Source: Chrysochromulina parva
Taxonomy: Eukaryota > Haptophyta > Prymnesiales > Chrysochromulinaceae
DNA: 16,248 nt
Assembly (NCBI GenBank): GCA_002887195.1
Contig: PJAB01001215.1
Coordinates: 1-16,248 of the forward strand
Reading direction: 5' to 3'
Shown: positions 1 to 6,109 of the stretch, one piece after another
Numbering within the stretch: the stretch's first letter is position 1
Layout of the letters: each line of letters starts with the position of its first letter
Program-made: the position numbers and the translations under genes
Notes under the pieces: generated by a model
Databases searched by the model: none
Seen by the model: only the letters and a program-made list of their open reading frames with translations
Told to the model about the DNA's origin: nothing

Positions 1-920
1 GGCGGGGGCGGGGGCGAGGGCGGCGGTGAGGGCGGCGGCGAGGGAGGCGGTGACGGCGGCGGCGACGGCGGCGACGGGGGCGGCGGCGAGGGCGGCGGGG
101 GCGAGGGCGGCGGCGACGGCGGGGGTGAAGGCGGCGGGGGTGAGGGCGGCGGGTTGGCCAGCGTCTCTGCCGCGATGAAGATTACGATTTTATACACGCA
201 CGTTGGGTTTTCAGTGACCATCGCGGTGGTTGGAGCAGAAGGATATCTGCGCGCGACGAGGCGCAGACTTGAAGCACGTCCGCCACCGTTGTTGCAATCG
301 CCGCTCCCGCCTGTGTATGACTGAGTCTTTATGGGATTTGTACTCACTGTTGAGCCGAGATCTTCGATCCCCGAGGGTATGCTGCCCCAATTTGTGCGGC
401 ATTGGTCGTCGCTCGTCGCCTGACTGCTGTTGGCGAATTTCTGTTCAATCTTTGTACCCACGATGATCTTGTAGCAATGATTGGCGGAGTAGACATAGAC
501 ACCGACACCGGCGTAGTTTGCGGGGTCGAGCCGTAAGGTACTGCAGCAGCACCCGTATCCTGCCGTATGATCATCGGCAGTGCACCCATATGTATCGCAG
601 GCGCCGACTCCGCCACTGCTATAGTACGCCGAGTAGCAGTCAAGGGTCTCGATATTATATGCGCTCGTGCACGGCAGCATCGCGAGCGATGCAAGGAGCA
701 CGAGGGCGCGATGCAAGAACGGGAGCGCCCCTGGACGCAGAGGCTGCCGGCGAGGGGCGAGGGCTCGGATCCGTGAGCACCCACCATGCGTCAAGCGCTG
801 GTGCCATATTTGCGCCCAGATGACAGCAGGAAGCAGAAGTGCAAGCACTCCCGGAGCAAAGCCAAAGGCGGCGTCGAAGGCGGCGTCGGTCGTTTGAGTG
901 CCGCCGGTGAATTCCAGCAT
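1..920 (-). CDS. Cys-rich secreted or wall-type protein with Ser-Pro-Pro-Pro tail (partial, open at window edge)
   Basis: A minus-strand frame runs without a stop from upstream of 920 to base 1, so the C-terminus lies outside the window. Read from the ATG at 918-920 it gives 306 residues. Hydrophobic stretches lie near residues 20-38 and 67-85; the second ends in a signal-peptidase-like TSA before YNIETLDC. A Cys-rich part follows (about residues 88-245, with GCCCS, NHCYK and DDQC), then a pure Ser/Pro tail from about residue 257 made of PPPS and PPPPS blocks. (Ser-Pro-Pro-Pro)n tails are typical of algal hydroxyproline-rich wall glycoproteins such as pherophorins, but I see no certain pherophorin domain. 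The start is unsure: the frame stays open to an ATG at 1179-1181, and the signal-like segment sits oddly deep, so an upstream exon is possible. A GTGAGT at 342-347 looks like a donor, but the frame reads through it. Confidence 0.6.
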   Translation of the reverse strand, partial: MLEFTGGTQTTDAAFDAAFGFAPGVLALLLPAVIWAQIWHQRLTHGGCSRIRALAPRRQPLRPGALPFLHRALVLLASLAMLPCTSAYNIETLDCYSAYYSSGGVGACDTYGCTADDHTAGYGCCCSTLRLDPANYAGVGVYVYSANHCYKIIVGTKIEQKFANSSQATSDDQCRTNWGSIPSGIEDLGSTVSTNPIKTQSYTGGSGDCNNGGGRASSLRLVARRYPSAPTTAMVTENPTCVYKIVIFIAAETLANPPPSPPPPSPPPSPPPSPPPPSPPPPSPPSPPPSPPPSPPPSPPPSPPPP

Positions 921-1488
921 TGCGAACGCGCGGCGTGGTCGCTCGGCGCAATGCGTGAGAGGAGCTGGTGCGTCGAAATCCAACGGTGTGCACCCCCGCA
1001 ATCTCGCTGGCGGCAGCCCAGATTCTCTGTATTCTCTCGCTGACCCAGAATGGAGACATTCTTCGCACCATTTGCATGCATAATAAGTGCTGCTCAGCGC
1101 AGCGCAAAACACACAGGCCGTTTTAGTTGAGGTATTCCGCAAAAACCAACTGTGCGCAACTAATATAATCTGAAAACCCATTTTAGGTTCGGCGTAAATG
1201 GCTTGCGAGCAAACCGTCTCTCAGATTTAGGTTCGATAACCAACCTTCGACCGTCATCGCCTACAATGTAGTCGTGGCCCGTCGCGGACAGCCGACGATT
1301 TCCCAACCACCTTGGTCCTTGCTCGAAGCGGAAGACCAAGGTGGGTTTTTACCATGGTTTTTGCGGGCGACGGAAATGGGGGAAAATGGCCTGGCCCTGG
1401 GCGGCCAACGTCCTCCCCTAATGCCTAATCCGGCTAATGACCTCCCTCTAATGACCTCCCGCATAATCTACAAATGAATTCCTAATGA
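921..1488. other. Intergenic region upstream of the Cys-rich gene
   Basis: I see no convincing gene here. The stretch 1100-1260 is clearly more AT-rich than its surroundings and would suit the promoter of the minus-strand gene to the left. It holds two copies of TTTAGGTTCG (1182-1191 and 1226-1235). At 1307-1344 there is an 11-bp perfect hairpin. At about 1437-1460 there are two copies of the unit TAATGACCTCCC, which also fills the intron of the neighbouring esterase gene but here lies in the opposite orientation. A 67-codon open frame at 1274-1477 has no recognisable content and I do not call it. Confidence 0.5.
1307..1344. repeat. Inverted repeat, 11-bp arms
   Basis: CCACCTTGGTC (1307-1317) and GACCAAGGTGG (1334-1344) are exact reverse complements with a 16-bp loop, followed by a short T run at 1346-1350. 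The feature lies between two minus-strand genes. Its role is unknown. Confidence 0.75.
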
Positions 1489-1666
1489 CATTCAATTCCC
1501 AAACAGGTGTAGGTGTGGGGCCTTATAAACATGAAAACAAGCATGAAAAATAGTAGACCACTCGAGTAGACCACTCCCCCTTGGGTCAACCATTCAATTC
1601 CCAAACAGGTGTAGGTGTGGGGCCTTATAAACATGAAAAATAGTAGACCACTCCCCCTTGGGTCAA
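1489..1666. repeat. Imperfect direct repeat (101 bp and 76 bp copies)
   Basis: Copy A (1489-1589) and copy B (1591-1666) start with the same CATTCAATTCCC, share the GGCCTTATAAAC core, and end with CCCCCTTGGGTCAA. Copy A differs by two small internal duplications of 12 bp and 13 bp (one of them around GTAGACCACTC). The repeat lies just 3' of the minus-strand esterase gene. The AT-rich core and near-identity suggest a recent tandem duplication. Confidence 0.85.
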
Positions 1667-1676
1667 GTTGACCTCC

Positions 1677-3152
1677 TTAATGACCTCCCCTCACGACGAG
1701 CTTGTGGTTGGCCTGCTGCGGCCGGTTGCCCTCGGCGCGGTCGTCTGTCCAATGCATCGTGCTCCGAATGAGAGCCACGGCCGTGTCAGCCATCGCCGCA
1801 TGGGCTACGCTGCCGGGGTGACCGCAGCAGGAGCATGCGAAGCCGGTTTGGTTGACAAGCCTGCCGGTTTGGTTGACAAGCCTCGTACCCCCTTGGTTGA
1901 GAAGGACTGCATGCACGCCTCGAAGTCCCACCTGATCGATGATCCACTCCACCTTCGGACAGTAATCCGAGGACATCAGGGAGGTCATCAGGGAGGTCAT
2001 TAGGGAGGTCATTAGGGAGGTCATTAGGGAGGTCATTAGGGAGGTCATCACACCTTCGGACAGTAATCCGAGGACATCAGGGAGGTCATTAGGGAGGTCA
2101 TCAGGGAGGTCATTAGGGAGGTCATTATAGGGAGGTCATCACACCTTCGGACAGTAATTCGAGGACATCAGCCCACAGGCCAAGAAGAAGGTGGGGCCGA
2201 TGCTGTCTTCGCCCATGCTGTAAGCTTCGTGGGCAGCGAGCACGAGCTCGAGATACGTAGCATTAAATGAGGACACGAGCTCCGGAGTCGTTGACCTCAG
2301 ATAATCGTTCGTGCCGAGATGGATGACGACTGCATCCGGTCTCCATGAACGAAAGTCCCACTCGTTCTCCGGCGTCGTTGCATGCGGATCCGATGAGTTC
2401 GACGAAGGGACCGTGGCGAGGGTTCGTTTCCACACGTCCGACATGAGCGTTTGCCCTCCGCAGCAGTTTCTCACCATGCCAAAGCCCGACCACGCCGCCG
2501 TGTGGCATTCGGCGCCGAGCTGCACGCATGCGAGATTCGCCCACGACAGCGCAAAGCTCTCGTACACAACGTCGTACCGCACATGCGGAGCCCGAAATCG
2601 TGAACGAGAGCTGCATGGAAAGCTGGTAGGAACACTTCCGGCCGTATCGCACAGGTTGCAGAAGCCGGCGGTGATGCTGTCACCGAGGAACTCGACGCGT
2701 CGTGATGAACGCAGGCGTGGCACGCTGACCGTACTGGCGCCCGTGAAGCCAACAAAGCCCACGTAGTCGGGCGCGACGTCGCGCGCGTTGAATGCCGGTT
2801 CAGACGTCTTCTCGATCACCACCTCGTGAACGCCGGCGCTCAGTCCGGAAAAGAGGGGCACCGTCACGACGCTGGCTTCGCCACGCGGCCACTCTGCCGT
2901 GGTGAAGGAGAGGGGACCATCGCCGACGCGGACGCCGTCGACGGTCACAATGAAGTGATTTGCAGGTCCATTGCCGGCTTGGAACATGAGCGCTTGAGCC
3001 TCGGAGCCATTAAGTGAGGCGGTGATGCGCACTCCCTGGAAGTCGAAGAGGGTGGCATTCGGTGTCACACGATGGCGGCCAACGATGGTGACGTCGCTCG
3101 TGGCCACCACATGTGAGCCCAGCGTGCAGACCAGACAAAGGGCGCTCAGCAT
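1677..3152 (-). CDS. Secreted SGNH esterase, carbohydrate esterase family 2-like
   Basis: Join 3152-2145 with 1952-1677 for a protein of 427 residues. It probably removes acetyl groups from polysaccharides outside the cell or in the secretory pathway. A signal peptide is visible (about residues 1-18). A beta-rich N-terminal part follows (about 20-140), then the SGNH domain: FLGDSITAGF with nucleophile Ser159, block II WSGFGMVRN (about 221-229), IHLGTND with Asn282, and exon 2 supplies CCGHPG with His381. A jelly-roll followed by an SGNH domain is the family CE2 layout. The usual acidic residue before His is replaced by Cys/Gly here; some CE2 enzymes are known to work with a Ser-His dyad. Exon 1 alone lacks the catalytic His, so the splice is needed for a complete enzyme. 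A 21-bp duplication in exon 2 repeats RLVNQTG. The stop lies within an AGGTCATTAAGGAGGTCA repeat, so the exact C-terminus is less sure. Confidence 0.8.
1842..1883 (-). repeat. 21-bp tandem duplication inside esterase exon 2
   Basis: Two identical 21-bp units, 1842-1862 and 1863-1883, each encode RLVNQTG on the minus strand. They add a second NQT glycosylation sequon just before the catalytic His region. Confidence 0.85.
1953..2144 (-). other. Intron of the esterase gene, built of 12-bp units and exon-junction copies
   Basis: A phase 0 GT-AG intron of 192 bp. The donor is CCGAAG|GTGTGA and the acceptor is CCGAAG|GTGGAG, giving CPK|VEW in frame. The body is TAATGACCTCCC and TGATGACCTCCC units. 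The last 27 bases of exon 1, from CTGATGTCCTCG to CCGAAG, recur inside the intron (about 2051-2080) and again at its 3' end (about 1953-1979), each with one mismatch to the exon copy. Without splicing, exon 1 meets TGA at 2139-2141 and loses the catalytic His. Confidence 0.75.
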
Positions 3153-3660
3153 GGAATGGAGCGTTCCGCAGACCGCCTCGATTCAGATAAAAGGATTCTT
3201 TCCTGCGGTGTGCATGCGAGAAATTGTCGAAGATTTCTCGAGATCGCCCACTGACGCGCGCCGACCGGCGCGCGGCCTAGCATCTCATCTCTAGACAGCC
3301 ACGGTTCTCGCTTGCGCGAGAACCCCATTTCCCCCACAGGGGAGTCGGCTGCGCGAGCCGGCCCGGCGTGGTAGCCCCCATTCACAATGATAAAGGAGGG
3401 GCTGGGGAGCGTTCTCAGTCGTACTTTCCGAGCCACGACGGCGCCCGCGTCTCCCGGGCCCTCCGCTAGTTTCTCGTCTTGCGAGAACTGACCACGCTGT
3501 GAGAACTGACCTACACACAGTACGCTGCTCCAATTCTGATATGCAGCTTTACCGAGGGCGTCGTGGCACGTGGCACTGCCGGTGTGTACAGACCATGTCA
3601 CAGTGCCGCGTGCCCACATCGGAGCTCGCTCACGCCACCTCTCTCCTCAGCCACAGCTCT
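3153..3660. other. Intergenic region between the esterase and the S1/RS gene
   Basis: I see no supported gene. The proximal part (3153-3200) would be the promoter and 5' leader of the minus-strand esterase. Further along are a perfect hairpin at 3303-3324, a CGGCT/AGCCG mini-hairpin at 3346-3360, and two copies of GAGAACTGACC about 18 bp apart near 3482-3510. Open frames on both strands here have no recognisable motif. Confidence 0.5.
3303..3324. repeat. Perfect hairpin, 9-bp arms and 4-base loop
   Basis: GGTTCTCGC (3303-3311) and GCGAGAACC (3316-3324) are exact reverse complements. The core GAGAAC recurs nearby (about 3482 and 3500), so it may be a binding-site word upstream of the esterase. 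Confidence 0.75.
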
Positions 3661-3778
3661 CAGCACGCAGATCCTCAACCAGATCTGCACCTCAGCACGC
3701 AGATCCTCAACCAGATCTGCACCTCAGCACGCAGATCCTCAACCAGATCTGCACCTCAGCACGCAGATCCTCAATCCT
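3661..3778. repeat. 32-bp tandem repeat, about 3.6 copies, at the 3' end of the S1/RS gene
   Basis: Units start at 3661, 3693, 3725 and 3757 with CAGCACGCAGATCC; the last is truncated. The truncated unit contains the S1/RS stop codon (3771-3773). On the gene strand each unit boundary reads GCTGAG|GTGCAG, so every copy carries an AGGT. The array contains AGATCT palindromes. Confidence 0.9.
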
Positions 3779-4026
3779 TCCTGGTCGACTTGTGACGCTT
3801 CTCCTTCTTCTCCTTCTTCTCCTTCTTCTCATGCTTCTTGTGCTTCTTGTCCTTATGCTTCTCCTTCTTGCCACTCGAGCTATGCTTGCGCTTCTTCTCC
3901 TTCTTCTCCTCCTTCTTCTCCTTCTTGTCCCTCTTGCGCTCCTTGCGCGCCTCGGCCTGTGCCAACAGCTGTGCGGCGAGCTCCACCTGCCGTGAGAGCC
4001 CTGGCGCACCCGGAGCGCGGCCCGAG

Positions 4027-4067
<41 letters not shown>

Positions 4068-5194
4068 GCCGCCTCCGGGCATCTGCAGCCGATACTTGCC
4101 GTCCCCACTCGCCGCCGGTGCTCGGGACGGCGCCTCGTCGTCCACTTCGGGAACCAGAGCGTACTCGGAGCCGCCACGCTGCTTGCCGCCGTACTCGGGC
4201 ACCTGCATCGCCGCGAGATTCTTCTTCTGCTCCCGGATGGTGTCGGGATCAACGCGCCGGCCGCGCCCGCCGCCGCGCTCGCCCTCCGCCTGCGCCTCGG
4301 CGTGCGACGGATCGAGATCTCGCCCATCGCCCTGGGAGGCGAGCTTCATGGAGAGCGAGATCTTGCCCGAGGCCTCGTCGACGCTGATGACCTTGACGAA
4401 GACGGCATCATCGACGGCCAGGATGTGGGGAAGGTCCTCAGCCTCGACGCGCGTGTTCGAGATTTGCGAGATATGGAGCAGACCTTGCTTACGCAGCCCA
4501 GGCAGCCGGCAGAAGGCGCCGAAGCTCTCGAGCTTCGCCACCTGGGCCCTGTGAATGGAGTAGAGCTCGAGCAGCGCTTCTGTCCCTCCTCCTTCTCCAC
4601 CTCCTCCTCCTCCTCCTCCGCCGCCGCCGCCGCGCCCACGGCCATCGCCATCGCGCCGCTCGTCGCCCGCCAACCGCTCGCCCGTCTTTTGATCGACTTG
4701 CCTCAAGGAGCATGAGAGGCGGCCGCCGTCGGTGCTGAGCACGAGCACACGCACCTGTTCGGCATGCACTCGGCATGCACTCGGCATGCAATTGGCATGC
4801 AATCAGAATGCAATTGGCATGCAATCAGTCGCGGCACACGCACCTCCTCGCCCTCGCGCACCACCTCCTCGACCGTCTGGACACGTCGGTTCGCCAGCTG
4901 CGAGATGTGGATGAGACCTGATGAGGGAGGCAACCATGTGTCATCAGTGGTCATCAGTGGTCATCATTGGTCATCACGCTGTAAGTTGTGGATGAGACCT
5001 TGTGGTTCGAAGCCCTCGAGTGCGACGAAGGCGCCAAACGGGCGGATCGTGATCACACGCGCGCGGTGGATGGAGCTGATCTCGGGCATCGGCGCGTCGC
5101 GCCGATCACGCCGCGGTGGCCCACGGTCGCCGCCACCGCCGGCGAAGCCGCTGCCGCCGCCGCCGCCGCCGCCACCGAAGCCGCCGCCGCCGCC

Positions 5195-5240
<46 letters not shown>

Positions 5241-5827
5241 CCGCGCTCGTCCCGCGCGCCATCGTTCCGGCGAGGCGGTGGCGGCATGGGGCGCCCGCGC
5301 GGCGACCGACTGCGATCGCGGCCTTCAAGCGGCGGGCTGGCGCGGCGCGGCGGCGATGGCGACTGTCCTCTGCGAGCATCGTGAGGCGGCGGCGGCGGCC
5401 GGCGGTCATCGCCGGGCGGCGGGCTGCGGCGGCGAGGCGGCGGCGGCCGGCGGTCGTCGCCGGGCGGTGGGCTTTGGCGGCGAGGCGGAGGCGGCGGTCC
5501 ACGGTCGTCGCCGGGCGACGGGCTGTGGCGGCGAGGCGGCGGCGGCGGCGGCCGGCGGTCATCGCCGGGCGACGGGCTGCGGCGGCGAGGCGGCGGCGGC
5601 CGACGGTCGTCGCCGGGCGGTGGGCTGCGACCGCGAGGCGGCGGTGGCCCACGGTCGCCATCGCGCTGGCTGCGTAGCGGTGGCGGTGGCCGACTTCCAT
5701 TACGGTCGCCGCTGCCACTGCGGCTGCGGCTGCGGCTGCGGCTGCGGCTGCGGCTGCGGCTGCGGCTGCGGCTGTAGCTGCTGTAACTGCTGTAGCTGCT
5801 GTAGGAAGAGGAGCGAGAGGATGGCAT
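3771..5827 (-). CDS. RS-rich protein with tandem S1 domains, second one ZCCHC17-like
   Basis: Join 5827-4999, 4917-4844 and 4754-3771 for 628 residues. This is probably a nuclear RNA-binding protein in splicing or ribosome biogenesis. Parts in order: a Ser-Tyr/Ser-Arg N-terminus (about 1-45); repeated Pro-rich RRxSPSPGDDR blocks (about 45-160); an FGGG tract (about 195-230); a first S1 domain (about 253-320) spanning both introns; a Gly run (343-357); a second S1 domain (about 364-440) with FGAFCRLPG, KQGLLHIS and ISLSMKL; then QGDGRDLDPS, a 14-Pro run (530-543) and a Lys-rich KEKK tail. Human ZCCHC17 (pNO40) has a single S1 of this kind with the SLSMK...GKDLDP ending and a basic tail; its CCHC zinc knuckle is not found here. 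Both joins restore the first S1 domain, which supports them. The gene diverges from the ARM-repeat gene. Confidence 0.8.
4755..4843 (-). other. Intron 2 of the S1/RS gene
   Basis: An 89-bp phase 0 intron with donor GAGGAG|GTGCGTGTGC and acceptor GAACAG|GTGCGTGTGC. The word AGGTGCGTGTGC (12 bp) is therefore present at both junctions. The body is 11-12 bp units around TTGCATGCC, with repeated GCATGC palindromes. Splicing gives EGEE|VRVLVL, which is needed to finish the first S1 domain. Confidence 0.8.
4918..4998 (-). other. Intron 1 of the S1/RS gene (introner-like copy)
   Basis: An 81-bp phase 1 intron. The donor is CACAAG|GTCTCATCCACA and the acceptor is CATCAG|GTCTCATCCACA, so 14 bp starting at AGGT are repeated at both ends. 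The body is GATGACCACT units of 10 bp. The 3' 58 bases match the 3' end of intron 2 of the ARM gene (7531-7588) at 53 of 58 positions. Splicing gives GFEPQ|GLIHISQL, a proper S1 strand; reading through gives GLIHNLQRDDQ and a stop. Confidence 0.85.
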
Positions 5828-6109
5828 CCAACTCAGGGCCCGCGCGCCCGACGATGTTTGCGCGACGCCTGTCGAGTAAACACCTCTCCTCTCGTTGACA
5901 AGCGAAGCGGCATTGCCCGAGCGTCACAGCGTGCTGTGGGGAAAGAGAGGTGTTTACTCGACAGGCGCGACGCCAAGCTTTCTCCACGCGTGTGGGCAGT
6001 TCGACTCGGACGACGCAAACATAGCTTTCATGAGAGAGATGCTACATGTATCTGAAGACATCTTGATGCACACGCCCATGCGCAAACTTTTTGTGAGTTT
6101 TCGCAATCG
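5828..6109. promoter_or_regulatory. Shared divergent promoter region of the S1/RS and ARM genes
   Basis: These 282 bp separate two divergent start codons, so both core promoters and 5' leaders must lie here unless a non-coding exon exists upstream. The main structure is the inverted repeat at 5866-5967. I see no clear TATA box. Confidence 0.5.
5866..5967. repeat. 23-bp inverted repeat in the divergent promoter
   Basis: Arm 1 (5866-5888) and arm 2 (5945-5967) are exact reverse complements around the core GTCGAGTAAACACCTCTC, with a 56-bp spacer. The word GCGCGACGCC also appears beside both arms (about 5860 and 5965) in direct orientation. The arm core contains GTAAACA, which resembles a forkhead-type site, but that factor family is not established for this organism. 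Confidence 0.85.

Noticed and set aside
342..347. GTGAGT donor in the Cys-rich gene
   Set aside because: The frame reads through it to the Ser-Pro tail. The nearest in-phase acceptor would leave a 27-base intron, and other nearby acceptors hit stops.
1307..1350. Rho-independent terminator (hairpin plus T run)
   Set aside because: The genome is eukaryotic with introns. The loop is long, and the position fits neither gene's 3' end.
1668..2003. Plus-strand frame of 111 codons
   Set aside because: Antisense to the esterase exon 2, which contains the recognisable CCGHPG block. The frame ends in minisatellite sequence.
3707..4651. Long open frames antisense or out of frame in the S1/RS gene
   Set aside because: They are poly-Arg, poly-Ala or poly-Ser shadows of Lys-, Pro- and Gly-rich codons. 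The minus-strand S1 domains are clearly the coding frame.
5053..5898. Ala/Arg-rich and Gly-rich frames on both strands
   Set aside because: Frame-shifted readings of the SPSPGDDR and FGGG repeats of the S1/RS gene. They have no domain content.
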